Shown here piece by piece: positions 23,912-34,999 of a stretch of 64,000 bases of DNA (position 1 is the stretch's first letter; each line of letters opens with the position of its first letter). Where the stretch lies: assembly GCA_013115135.1 (NCBI GenBank), contig JABANP010000129.1, positions 1 through 64,000 on the forward strand, written 5' to 3'. Source of the DNA: Perkinsus olseni (lineage: Eukaryota; Perkinsozoa; Perkinsida; Perkinsidae). The position numbers and the translations under genes were made by a program. The notes below the pieces were generated by a model. It did no database searches, was not told the DNA's origin, and was given only the letters and a program-made list of their open reading frames with translations.

Positions 23912-24510
23912 TCCGAGAAACCTGCATATATGACACTATCCAGCAGACCGTTTGTGTTGGGCGAGATGTACGACGGATGCAGAAGACCGGAAAGATGAGT
24001 AGAGCATTACAATTCACCCTCTCAGCTATCGAGAAGAGAGATCTTGCCGCTCCAATATTCCGCAATACACCGAAACGAGTAACCGATGTTGGACGCCACC
24101 AGCGATCGTCCCGGATCCAGAAAGTGGAGCCCAGTAAGATCTCCCGCCATACAAAACCCACAATCATTCCAGCCGAGGCATCGAGAATGCCGCGTTGCGC
24201 CGGGAATCTGCGGTTGGAGCCCTCCGCAACAGTACACGCCCAAGTTGGACGTCCCTGAAATCTCCCTTTTCAATGACCTGAAACCACCGCCAACGAGGAG
24301 TCGTTATATGTAGGTAAAGTGCAGCAACACCACTCGACGAGCACCATCATACCACCTGCACGCATACACAAGCGCGCCAGCGAATTGAGTCGGCATGTGT
24401 GCACGCATGTACATGGCAAGAGTATCAGCATATTATCCGACAGTCGATCGTTTTCGAAGGCCTTATTAGAGGTATGCGGCGAGATCGGGATGCTTCCAAA
24501 GATCATCACC

Positions 24511-24590
24511 GACAGTTTGGCCGAGTGGTCTAAGGCGCTGGCTTTAGGCGCCAGTCCGAAAGGGCGTGGGTTCGAACCCCACAGCTGTCA
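24511..24590 (+). tRNA. tRNA-Leu (TAG), second copy
   Basis: Same as 21661-21740 except that the T-stem has a C restoring a Watson-Crick pair. Confidence 0.93.
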
Positions 24591-24808
24591 CACTCCTCTG
24601 TCGTTGAGACCCATACATTTCGTAGGTTCGATTTAGATAGTGGCAATCTTGACTATCAGCGGCCTCTCTGGCGATTGGAAGACTCACGCAACCTTGCAAG
24701 GCTTCCACAACATCACCCACGTTCCAGTTGCATCATGCGGACTCATTCGGGGCTTCTCTTGACGAGGGCTCGAGAGAGGAACCTGAAAAAGCCTCAACGA
24801 TCGCACCA

Positions 24809-25919
24809 TCAACACCCGTACGACACCGAGAGTTCACCTCGCCTCTCCTTGGGTGCGACCGGTATGTCCATCGCCGCCGCTCTGTATGCATCCGCATACA
24901 CTCTTCGCTGGAGGGCCAGCGCAAGAATCATCAGCAATAACGAAATGCCGATCCCGAGCGAGAAGGCTACTAACACTCTACCTGCCGAAGAGAAACACAA
25001 TCGTTACCATAATGAAGCTATCGATGAATCGTAAGATAGTCAGAAAACGGAGCCTTCACGAGATGATAGAAACTGAGCGGAGCGATGCGAATTTTCACCA
25101 GTTTTTCGCGAGATGGCTCGCTCCTGTCCATGAGAGGTTTCCTCCAAGAGAGCGACTGCATTGATCTCGTCGACGGCGACATCCAGAAACTACAAACAGA
25201 AACATTCAGCGCCATTTCGCGCGCCACTTAATTCAACTTACTCTGACGAAGCGCGTTCTCAAACTGGCAGCCTCGCAGGGCTGGAGATCAAAAATGAAGA
25301 GTGAGAGCAGAATTATCGGACGGAAAATGGACATGGAGAAAGGTAATGGCTAGATCAAGGCGCAGCATCTTAGGTTGAACCGCGGAAGATACAAAATAGG
25401 TCCTGTCGGCGGGGTTAAACTCAACACCTCCCTTCGCTAAACCGTCAACTTCATACATGTTACACATAAATTCAACTTCAAGTTCTCAGACCTAAAACCA
25501 GCGCGACCCTTGCGAAACAGCGAACAGGTGCAGAGCCATGAAATCTTATGATGGGCATGACAAATCGCGCTCGCCATGTTGATCGATTTGTCTACCTCGG
25601 CCCATCCTGCGTTGTATTCAGATTCACCAGCAAAAGCCTCCTACCTTGTCAACAGTCATCTACGAAGAGCGCACGTCTCGGCATGTCGGCCGACTCGGTT
25701 GCAACTCGATTGAATTGGTCCTGAGCAAAATTCGACAACCGTCACGCCAACACTGCATTTATGGCTGCCATCTTGACGATACGATCAGCTGTTCACGCCC
25801 GCATAACATTTCGCGCGCCACGAAATTACTCACCTTCACAGAGCCGGCTCTTTTACGGGGCAACCATGGCGGGGACGAGACCTCCTTCGGTCTCTTCGGC
25901 GGCGTCGAATACCCTTCAT
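24809..25919 (-). CDS. Membrane protein, unknown, C-terminal exons
   Basis: Three exons join in phase: 25834..25919 (STPPKRPKEVSSPPWLPRKR, donor GTGAGT), 25099..25189 (FLDVAVDEINAVALLEE, donor GTGAAA) and 24809..24981, ending in TGA. The last exon has one clear transmembrane helix (VLVAFSLGIGISLLLMILALAL) followed by a basic tail of about 35 residues. Upstream coding probably includes an exon near 26590-26712 (GLEFRPSTPRSPRSRHGS, donor GTGAGC) and a start near 26948, but the phase from there to 25919 is not settled. Topology suggests a single-pass protein with the basic tail in the cytosol. The family is not recognised. Confidence 0.55.
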
Positions 25920-26589
25920 CTACAAAGCGGAAAAAGGCACTTGGGCCAAGCACGAAGTTCTTCTCTGAAAAATAAGAAAAATTTTTTCCACAAAAAAGGC
26001 TCAGCAATGATCTACTGTAGCATGTTTGGATGTATCAAGTCTATTGCGTTCTTCGGGTAAAATATAGGTAGGTAGCTCCAACGAGCGAGTACACGACACC
26101 AACGGCGATAATTCACTAAATCGTTCTGTTTCTTCACAATAAAGGTGAAAAATCACGCGGGAACATTGAACGCGTGATTCTGATAAAATCATCTCATACC
26201 ATCGACGGTAGTGATTTATCAAACTCTTCAAAAAACTTAAAATTTCTGGAAAACACCAACTTGAAGTTACACTCTCTTTACCTATGGCAGTATTTTCAGA
26301 CCGACAAGGGCGTCTGATCGTCACGAATTATCTGGAAATAAATTCATCAGTCGAATTTATTTCCAGAAAATCGCAAATCGCAGTCACCCTGAGCAAACCT
26401 GTGATAACCCCCTGCTCTCGCGAAAGTGCTTGATGCGTTGAACATGATCGATTCTGAAACAGAAACACCCAGGTAATTTCGAACTGAAGTGTGACAAACC
26501 CAAGCGCCCCGTCGAACGAGGTAACCGAAAACGCCAACAGTCGGAACAAAAAAGCTAGGGCGCGCGCTTTTTGCATACACGCGGTGAAC

Positions 26590-26948
26590 TGCTCACAACG
26601 GTCGCTTCGAAAAGGGCTACTTCGTCAATCGGCCCCTCTCCGATGCTTGCATTCCGTGTCGACCCATGACGGCTCCTAGGGCTCCTGGGCGTTGATGGTC
26701 GGAACTCGAGGCCGCTGAAGACACCAGCAAATGCAGACACCAACTGTGCGGCTCTCACGCAAGCTATGCCGCCGCTCGGGAACGCTCCCGACCTCCTTTC
26801 CTAACGTCTCATGTAAGGCAACTGTTAGAGCTTGTCCCACCGAGGAAGTAATTCGAAAAAAATTTGAATGCTTTCCGTTGAGATCACGCTTTTGGAAGAA
26901 ACGTGAACAAGATGACGGTGTCGCTGAGGAACCGCCAGACCCCTCCAT
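26590..26948 (-). CDS. Possible 5' exons of the 24.8 kb membrane protein
   Basis: A minus-strand ATG at 26948 opens a frame rich in Ser and basic residues (MEGSGGSSATPSSC...). After a likely 40-50 base intron, a second block reads SPRSRHGSTRNASIGEGPIDEVALFE and ends at a GTGAGC donor. The frames of the two blocks do not join cleanly in my reading, so this is only a candidate. Confidence 0.35.
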
Positions 26949-26959
26949 CGCCCCACCGA

Positions 26960-29030
26960 ATCCTCGCTAGACCTCGGAAGAACGAGGGCGAGTAGAAGCT
27001 AGGCCGACCAGACCTAGTTCAGCAAGGTGAACGCTCTTCGAACATTCTCACTCAGCTGTGGGTGGAGAATCATTGGCTAGACCGTGAAGGGTCGAAAGAG
27101 CATTTCACCATCTCACCCTGCGAACTCTTTCACCCGAGGAAGAAAAATTCTTTCGTCGAAAACTGAGCATTTTTCTACAAAATAGGGAAGTAACAAATGA
27201 CTGAGTTAAACGAGTGGACGTTTTCTCAAGTTTCTGGGGATTCGGCGTCACTCACCGAGCCTACCCTTTTCGTAGCTTCTTAGAAGGAGGGGAGGCCATG
27301 ATGTGAAGGAAATGCCCGTCTAAAGGCAATCCACTTGCACTGCTTAGCATCATACTTACTTCGATCCACCAGTTCCATCGTGGGTGATATTTTTCTCATC
27401 GGCATTACTACGTAGCCCCTCGTTCATCTATACCAAATTTCTCACAACTTCCCCCGAACTGATTCATGTTGTGTTCCCATTTACCATCAAGATTTAGAGC
27501 ATTCCGATCCTCTAAAATAACACCTACTTGACGACTGCACGAGAAACATCGGAAGATTCCTCTAAAGGGGTACTCAGAGAACTCAGAACTCACGCTGCAA
27601 TTCACGCTAAGTTGCTCGGCCGTTGGCTTCAAACCCAACTAAGCCGGGGCCGGCGTTGGTTAAATTGTACTCAATTCACGGTATTTCCCTCTTCTTCATC
27701 ACATCCATCGGATTCGCTATATACTGATACGACATTGGGGTCCCTTGCGGAATGAGAAATCATAAATTCCAGAATTTACTCTGTGAGCCATTCCCCAACG
27801 CAACCAGCCAATCGGCACAATCAACACAACTGCATGGCAACGCTTGTGACGATCAAAAGATCTCCCCATCATGAAATAAACGATTCTGGATGAACCTGAC
27901 CCATCAGGATTCGCGCAAATAATTTTGTAGCGCGTGACGGATTGGCGCCGGTTCAGTTCACCTCAATGAGTAATCCAGCCGCTGGTTTTCAAACTAACCT
28001 TGACCGGCCGATGTATCAGGCTGCTGGGCCACTTCACGCCGAGCCTTATACTGAAACAAGAATAGATCCCGGGTTCGAATCCCAGCGAGAGCATTTTCTC
28101 TCACCCTTGGCTGTCGGCGTGGAGCCGCTGCTGGGACGCCCTCTTCAGCAGGCAACGACACTGAGTGGTCCACGAAGGGCGACGTCTGCAGCGTTGATGC
28201 TGATGCCGATGGACCTGATACCATGACGTCGCGAATAAGATTCTTGATAGCGAAGATGCGCCCGAATACACGGGGAGTGTCGTCGAACCTCCGCGGCAAA
28301 AGTAACGGTTTCAGTTACACAGAGAGCATCCACTACGAAGAAAACTCCCCCAAAGAAAAAAGACAAAAGAATCGTGGAGTAGATAAGTCCCGTGAAACAG
28401 ATCTCTTTATAGACTAACCTGAGTCTCGTCTCGAAATAGAGACACTCGCCGCCGCAGCAGGAGGGTCAGCAGGGGCGGTAGAACTGACTGACTCGGCTGG
28501 TGGCTCGCCACGACCCTGACAGCACACGTACCATCAATAGGGTGCATCAAATAATCTCAGACTATTTCCCAAAAATATGGTATCAATAAGTGATGACAAA
28601 ATAAAAGTCCCTCCGTGAACATGCTGCGATATAAGTGGACTGCTGTATGATAAAAACCCTACCAGAACAACTGCCTGATATTCGGGCCCGCCGAAGAGTC
28701 TCCAAATCCACTCGTATGAGAATTGACGAATTAATCAAACGTAGTTGCGCTCAAGCGCGCTAATATTGGTGTTAGTGAATGACTCGATCGGTGTAGTTTA
28801 GGACAGACATAATCTCGGGATTCAACCAAGATTATGTTGAGGTCCCTGAGTGCGTCGAGTGCGTAATCGTTCCAGCGGCGGTAGAATGGGAGTCACAGGT
28901 GTCAAATCTGTACGAAATAGTGGGAAAAACTCCGGCTGGTAGGTTCTCATATGAGGTATGCAGCAGAATTCGAAGATTCAGAATATATATTGGTTTCTGT
29001 CTGGATCGTTCCGTACCAGGAGAAACGGCG
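26960..29030. other. Region without a resolved gene
   Basis: Short minus-strand frames (27408-27530, with VGVILEDRNALNLDGKW; 28145-28366) look mildly coding but have no connected structure. At 28057-28092 a T-arm relic (GATCCCGGGTTCGAATCCCAGCGAGAGC) resembles the one at 14.2 kb. Nothing else stands out. Confidence 0.4.
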
Positions 29031-29033
29031 AAA

Positions 29034-29128
29034 CGCATTTTCGTGCATTTCGGGCGGGAGGGTCGGCTTCAGGTACCACTAGCTGCGCGCATAGAGTATA
29101 TACATTGCACGAAATGCACGAAAATGCG
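29034..29128. repeat. Perfect 19-base inverted repeat
   Basis: Arms at 29034-29052 (CGCATTTTCGTGCATTTCG) and 29110-29128 are exact reverse complements, separated by 57 bases. Each arm also contains CATTTCG/CGAAATG words. No gene is obvious across it, although weak open frames overlap. Confidence 0.85.
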
Positions 29129-29459
29129 ATTAGTGATAGTGTTACTAAGGCTATGTCATTCAAATATCAGAGCGATACTCGGCTTCTTCGATGAATTATG
29201 AGTTGCGCACCATGTAGGCTAAGAATTTGTGGAGGGGTGTATTGTTCGTACAAATTCGTCAGGCAAAATCGGATAACTGCGATATCATCAAGTCTGAATC
29301 TTGAAACCGAAAATTCTTACGATGCCACGCCCTTGAACCCAGGAAAGCACATACGAGTCGACTGCGTTCACAATTCGCCCGAGGAACTCCTACGCACTAT
29401 TATTATCAAGTTGCGAACACCCATCGAAGAAGAGGCGTCCTCCTGTCCGTGGCACTCAC

Positions 29460-29700
29460 ATTGGTGGTGGCGGTGGAGCTAGCAGGCTGTCTCAACGCCG
29501 CGCTCGCGTTCATAACTCCCCGGACTCTCTTACTCGAGGCAGAGGCTCCATTCAAAGTTCGCTGGGCTCGAGCAGGACGACTAAAGAGGAGAAAAAATGA
29601 TAACCACCCAACCTGTTGAATACACGCCTTGGACGTCAAACCAATCCACCCGCGAGAAACCAAGCGAGGCTTTTCTGGCACCCAGTTTTGTAAAGCAGGC
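29460..29700 (-). CDS. Possible exon, Ser/Ala/Thr-rich end
   Basis: A minus-strand frame ending at a strong donor (AAT then GTGAGT, 29460) reads NGASASSKRVRGVMNASAALRQ and ends in STATTN. Downstream exons were not found. It may belong to a second small surface protein like the one at 30-31.2 kb, but that is a guess from composition. Confidence 0.3.
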
Positions 29701-30042
29701 CTTTTAGCATAGTCAGCAGCGTGTGGGATTACTCCGCAACTCTATGAACTCCCCTGATTCCTGTGTGAAACTCTGAGCGAGTTGACAACGTCAAACTCGG
29801 GGATCGATGGTGGCGAGTGTCCCGCCATAAAGTTCACAGTACAAACTTCACAGTCCAACGTTGGCCCGGCTTAAGCAGCCTCCCAACGGTGTGCTGATTT
29901 CTCCATAGCTTTATGCGAAGGTCGATGTCCAAGGATCTACGAATGTCTAGGCAACAGGCTTACTAAGAAACTTTACAGAAAATTCGGAAAAATATTTCAG
30001 AAAATTTCCCTTCGAGTTTTTACATTTATATTCCCCACGAAC

Positions 30043-31221
30043 TTACGCTTCGAAAAAGTTATACCAAACCGCAAGAGCAGCCGCCGAGACGACGAGTGCG
30101 CCAGAGAAGATCAGCAGAGGGACTCGATGGCCGCCAGTGGCCGCTGCCGGGGACGCGGTGGTCGCCGATACTGTTGCTGTTGATGTTGTCGCAGCGACAG
30201 TAGATCTGAAATCACACGGATCGCCTGTGGGTGCAGAATGATGTTTTCCCTAATAGATGCGCTGAAGGAATCCAAGGTCGACCCTGGCATTCCACAAATC
30301 ACGTTCGCAATTTCGCTTGACCGTTAGGAGTAGTCTTTCACTCACGCTGTCGAAGCTGCCGCAGTAGTCACCGCGGGAGGCGTTGTGGAGACGGTAGGGG
30401 CTGCCGTAGTAGCGGCGGCGGCTGTTGTCTGTGGTGAGGCTGTCGACACCGGAGAGGCGGCAGCCACTGAAGAAGACGCTCTCGGCAAGCTTCAGAAATT
30501 CGTGTAGTAGGAGACTATAGCCAAGCATCGCTCTGGTGCTCTCGAGCGAACCACCTTTTGTTCCTCGGGGCCACACGAACGAGGCAATCACAGCGAACGA
30601 ACGTGGATAACAGTCAGCCGACTGCGAACTGAAATTCGCGTTTGTAAATGACAAAAACTAGACATTCTACGACCATATGACAGTTGGCTTCCAGAGGAGA
30701 CCTGCGAGATGAGAGGGGACTCACCAGTAGTAGGAGCAGCGGCTGTGGTTTGAACAGGGGCAGCCGGACTATCTGTGCTTTGAGCAGAAGCTGTTGTTGT
30801 CGATGTGGCGTTGGGAGTGACAGTAGTCGTCGTAGATGCACCAGCAGTAGTCGAAGAGGATGCTGTAGTGGAGGGAGGAGGGGACGGCGCTGCACCTAAG
30901 GGGTGGTCAGTAAAGTAATTCTAGAATCCGCTTTTACGCGAGTTTCAGAATCAGGGGGTGTTGGACTATCCTAGTCTGAAACGCAGAATCGATTTTAAAA
31001 CCGCATTTACCGTAAAAATCAGGGGGTTAGTTCGGACTGCACTAGAGGAAAGTTATCACCAAATGCAGCGGAGCGAAGCACTTACTCAAAAGAGCATGAG
31101 TCATCATGAGGTTGGCGTTATTGGACCGTTCGATGGTGATGGCGGCAGCGGTGGTGATGTGGAAGACGATGATGAACAGCAGTTTAGGGGGCCCGAGAAG
31201 GCGACGAAAACGTATTAACAT
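30043..31221 (-). CDS. Mucin-like type I membrane protein, 196 residues
   Basis: Four exons close exactly: 31086..31221, 30725..30895, 30346..30466, 30043..30205; introns are 139, 258 and 190 bases with GTAAGT, GTGAGT and GTGAGT donors. The protein starts with a signal peptide (RFRRLLGPPK, then LLFIIVFHITTAAA). Nearly 120 residues of Ser, Thr, Ala and Pro follow, with one N-glycosylation site (NAT). A C-terminal hydrophobic helix (VPLLIFSGALVVSAAALAVWY) ends in a five-residue tail. Such composition implies dense O-glycosylation at the cell surface. The short tail also allows a GPI-anchor signal instead of a true membrane span. Low-complexity sequence prevents a family assignment. Confidence 0.85.
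30960..31030. repeat. Short dispersed inverted repeat, intronic copy
   Basis: CTGAAACGCAGAATCGATT, then AAAACCGCATTTACCGTA, match the motif at 49276-49350, where both arms of an inverted repeat survive. Related words occur at 37046-37075. It lies in the first intron of the mucin-like gene. Confidence 0.55.
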
Positions 31222-31257
31222 TAGGTGAGTTGGAAAGAATGTTGGCTGAAACACCGA

Positions 31258-31335
31258 AAGGTCCTTGGTTCGATACTCCCGCAGCACATTCTTCATACAA
31301 ACGACCCGGGTTCGATTCCCACAGCCCCCAAAACA
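31258..31335 (+). other. Two adjacent T-arm relics
   Basis: GGTCCTTGGTTCGATACTCCC and, 40 bases on, GACCCGGGTTCGATTCCCACAGC both match the B-box, but no complete cloverleaf forms. They sit between the mucin-like gene and the gene ending at 31375. Confidence 0.5.
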
Positions 31336-31374
31336 CAACAACAATCTGCAAAGAACACCAAGGGCATGATTATC

Positions 31375-32088
31375 TCATTTATTCGAGTCCGCCAGGCTGA
31401 TGTCAGCCAGCTTGCCCTTCCCGCTGTTCCGGCGACGCTCTTTACGACGCGCCTGAGGACGAGCGAGCATCCCGCGTACACCACACAAACCACAACGCCG
31501 AGATAAGAAAACAATATTATCAATATTCAGAATGTTCGGGGGGAGGAGTCAGGCGTTACTAATCAGTTGGAGAATAAACTCACTCTGCGACTCTGTCCAG
31601 CTGCCTCCTTCGGCTGTCCTTCCTCAATATCAACTTCAACGTCCTCAGGGCTTCCCTCGATCTCGATAACTTCTGGCTCTGGCTCATCCTTCTCTTCAGC
31701 ACTGAATCAACCATAACATGTCTTTCGCACAGCGAAGATTCCGTCGCAGTGACTGTTCGCAGCTTCCTCATTCTCCCCTCCAAAAATTCTCGTATGAGGA
31801 GCTCAGCATTCCATAGAGGGAGCGTGGCTAAGAGACACTTCTGCAGCCTCTATCTTTAATATTTATATACTTAAAAGTTCAAGCGCGGCATCATTGAATT
31901 CTAACGATAATAGCCTCGGGCCAATCCCCGATCTCACTTTCCAACGGTCGGCGTTTCACCAACCAGGGGAGTCTCATCGATACTCGGCACCTCTCCTTCA
32001 GGTTTGTCCAGGATAACCGTTTTCGTCAAAAATCCGATCACCAGAAGTATCAGCAAGGAGCCAGTGGTGACGTAGATGATGTTGATGG
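31375..32088 (-). CDS. Single-pass membrane protein with acidic and basic tail, 5' end missing
   Basis: Exons 31938..32088, 31584..31701 and 31375..31452 join in phase and end in TGA. The first holds a transmembrane helix (VTTGSLLILLVIGFL) and a tail; the second is strongly acidic (EEKDEPEPEVIEIEGSPEDV); the last is strongly basic (ARRKERRRNSGKGK). The acceptor at 32089 shows that one or more upstream exons carry the extracellular part. A leader-like frame (LLFAVFLFGLS) near 32185 is a candidate but is not linked. The family is not recognised. Confidence 0.65.
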
Positions 32089-32648
32089 CTGAAGCAACGA
32101 AATATTAATAACAATAATCGAGTCCTGAGGGCGCTTTTTTTGGAGTGACAGTAATCTGGCAATCCTCGTGGTCCCAACTGAGGCCGAAGAGGAATACAGC
32201 GAAGAGTAAATGGCGACTAAGATTCAGGTCAATGGAAGCTTCAGGTATAAAACGTTATGCGGGTGACACGAAACAGGCTCTCTAGATTGCGCATACTGTA
32301 GCTCTAGTCAACAGGCAAATCGGCGGTTCTAATCAGTTCTAGTTTCGAAGAATAAATCCTGGAAGCGCGCTCTATACGACCAATCAGAACGCACTCCACC
32401 GGTGCCTCGTGCAACGAGCAAAACCAATGCAGCTTACTCTTGCTGGGCCCTCGTTTGGCGTCATGACTCTGATGACCTCCTAAAAGGAAGAGTTTACGGA
32501 GCATCCTCGCGACCTCCTACTTTCGCCGACTGCAAAAAAGCTGCCTTCAGTGGCCTCTTGGCTGAAAGCCGTTGTCGGAGTCCGCGACCCCAGCTCAAAC
32601 ATCTGAAGAAAGGCCCCCGTCCAGTTTGCAACACACAGAAACGCAGAT

Positions 32649-32721
32649 GGTCCTGTAGCTCAGTGGTTAGAGCGACGGTCTTATGAGCCGTAGGTCGTGG
32701 GTTCGACCCCCGCCGGGACTA
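32649..32721 (+). tRNA. tRNA-Ile (TAT)
   Basis: 73 bases. The acceptor GGTCCTG/CGGGACT has G-U pairs at its ends. The D-arm is TAGCTCAGTGGTTAGAGC, the anticodon stem ACGGT/GCCGT encloses CTTATGA (TAT), and the T-arm GTGGGTTCGACCCCCGC is good. No intron is present. Confidence 0.9.
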
Positions 32722-33172
32722 CTCATCTCCCATTACTACCTTCTGGACCAACTGGCCTGTCCCTAGCATTGCATCATCTACCTCCGTTTTCACTCCGCCA
32801 ACAATATATAATATTAGACACACTGCCGCTGTTACCCGCCGGGACAGCATCTCCGAAATATAGTAATTGCTGACATCCACACCGAGTCCCCAAGATGCGC
32901 TCACGCAGCCGAAAGATTCTCCATGAACTCCCTTCGTGAGAACACGACACACAGAACTCAGAGGAAACCATCCATCAGTATCTTGCGTGGGACATGGAGG
33001 TCGGAGATAATAGAATCCTTGATACGCATGATGCGTGCAATAATACCGTCACAAAAAGCTGCATAAGACTACCACGTGAATTAAGCAATCAGTAATTTAC
33101 AATAAACCATAATACTTTCTCATCGCTCCGCCACCTCAAACACGAGGCCCTCTAGAAGACGAGCTAGAGGTG
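32722..33172 (-). other. Weak coding signal only
   Basis: A minus-strand frame (GVHGESFGCVSASWGLGVDVSNYYISEML, followed by a hydrophobic run) looks partly coding, but its stop falls in the tRNA and no splice partners were found. The rest is AT-rich and unremarkable. Confidence 0.3.
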
Positions 33173-34439
33173 TCAGAATCGTTCAATATACCGCTTGTAT
33201 ACCTGCCAATCAACAAACATCAAACGCCAGAAATCGGATAAGGCATCACCCGCTGGGCTTGCGGAATTCTCAAAAAGCAAAAAGAATGCCTCAGTTCGAG
33301 ACTCAGACAAACCGTGATGATTTGCTGAATACTCTCGTCGAATATATAAAGAAGCATTCGCAGAGAATCCTATCTCGCTCCATGCTCTCTGTACCCACCT
33401 TGCCCTCAGCTCCCCATCAACCGACGACAGCGCTCCAACAGCGACATAAGATACCATATATTTCAAATTTTGTGGCGCGCGACGGAGAATTTGCCTCAAT
33501 TCTCTCAGAATGTACTGCGCCAAGGCCAGCGGTAAATTAGTTGCGTTCACCTGACGACGACTCCCATGCGTGCTCGTACTACCAAATACCGGCCTACTCG
33601 ACCGTTTCCCGGCCTCGGTACAAAAGCGAAGGGCTGGCCCTTGGGAGGGCGAAGCTGGCGCCTCTGCGCAGCCGTGAAGTTATTCATAAACATCGAGTGA
33701 AGCTCTTGGATGACCGCAACTGCAAGAACGCCGCAATGCGAAGACAATGACACAGCAGCGAGCTGACTATCAAAGATAGAACAACCGTACCAATTTCCCA
33801 AGGCTGCTTACTCCATTCAGCAGATACGCCGAGCGACGATTGACCCGACGGAAGCTGCCAATTCTATTCTCTGTGACACTCGGCTCGGTTCTAGCGGCAA
33901 CGTTTCACACTACCTCTACATCACCGCCGGCCGCCCGCGCATCGACTCACCCAATTGTTCTTTGCTCATCTTCAACAGCGTCCTCTCATCCACCACAACT
34001 GATTGCCGCGCCATCTCTTGAAATACCTAGGATGCGCTCGAGTATCTTCATTCACCGCACTCGCAAGAATTGACGATCAGCGACAGCAAAACGCTCACCT
34101 CGAGGCTAAGGTTTCGAATATCTTCCCGCGTCAGCCTCCTCACAGGAATCCATGCCAAATCCTTCTTTTCTTTGAAGGAGTCATCAGCTTCTTGCTTATC
34201 AGGAACTGTACAAATAAAGGGTACATCCTAACCTCCCCCGCATCTTGCCATAATCAACCTTAGATACCACTTCCGTATAAACACGAGCAACTTTCTGACA
34301 CCTCTAGCTACACCACAACTCACATTGATGAATTTGTCCGCCCTCTCCAGCACGTCATTCGGAATGACCTTCCGACTGACCGGATGCAGAAGAGGCCGGG
34401 GCTGCCGCAGAAACTGCTGCAGACTGCCCGACTCAAAAC
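33173..34439 (-). CDS. Conserved-looking protein of unknown function, five exons
   Basis: Exons 34324..34439, 34099..34194, 33951..34026, 33598..33719 and 33173..33550 join with matching phases and end in TGA at 33173; introns include a 49-base one (33551-33597 region) and strong GTGAGT/GTGAGC donors. The product is helical and charged: SRKVIPNDVLERADKFI, KEKKDLAWIPVRRLTRED, DERTLLKMSKEQLVAVIQELH, then a 125-residue last exon (LALAQYILRELRQILRR, ARWVQRAWSEIGFS, DWQVYKRYIERF). No signal peptide or membrane span is seen in the resolved part. An upstream Gln/Arg-rich exon at 34768-34995 may be the N-terminus, but its phase does not fit directly. I do not recognise the family. Confidence 0.7.
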
Positions 34440-34767
34440 CTAGGGCGGAAGAATCTAGCAACTATCACAATCGCTCCCTCCCGACCTCGAACGTATCTTC
34501 CATCCTCGAGGTATGAAAAAAGATATTTCACTTCATTAGAAGGCACTCGTCTTCCGGTAGAATCTTCAGTCCAAATTTGTTGCTGTATAAAACAGAGGAG
34601 CGATAGTATCTTCAGGTCACCATGGTACTACATGATTACCAAAGATATTAAATCGATAGGATCGTGAACTAAACATGGATTGCCAAAAGCTGGACCGCTG
34701 AGCTCCCGAAGCCTCCTCTCAAATCGATCATCTGATCGATTTGTATTCAAACCTGGTCGATAGCCCC

Positions 34768-34995
34768 TACCCAGCTTCACTTTCTTGAGTCCCCCTAGTC
34801 CGTTCCAACCGACGACGCGCCGCCTGCGAAGAAAAATCCTCGCTAGGAATCGAACCCGGCCCGTTCGTGCTAAAATCGCGTCTGCCACCCATCTCGAGTA
34901 CTCGGTTTCTCCTCTTCCTTATGGCCCGGTTTCGAATCCCAACAGTTGCCGTAGTCTGCTGCTGCTGGTTGTGCTGGCTAGGACCTGCCGAAGAT
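34768..34995 (-). CDS. Probable upstream exon, Gln- and Arg-rich
   Basis: After an acceptor at 34996 the frame reads GPSQHNQQQQTTATV, then a basic stretch (NRAIRKRRNRVLEMGGRRD) and ARRRLERTRGTQESEAG before a GTAGGG donor. It is probably part of the gene at 33.2-34.4 kb with an exon missing between. Part of its sequence (GGGCCGGGTTCGATTCC, read on the minus strand) coincides with a tRNA B-box. Confidence 0.4.
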
Positions 34996-34999
34996 TCCA

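Larger units (their letters stand above)
23399..24595. repeat. Local duplication, unit 2 (tRNA cluster)
   Basis: Second copy of 20493-21745. The sequence from about 23680 to 24590 is nearly collinear with the first unit. Similar sequence beyond the tRNAs (24705-24790 against 22455-22545) suggests the duplicated unit was longer and one copy lost about 0.7 kb. Confidence 0.9.

Noticed and set aside
34838..34870. tRNA gene on the minus strand
   Set aside because: Only a B-box word is present; D-arm and acceptor stems do not form, and the bases are within a frame with good splice signals.
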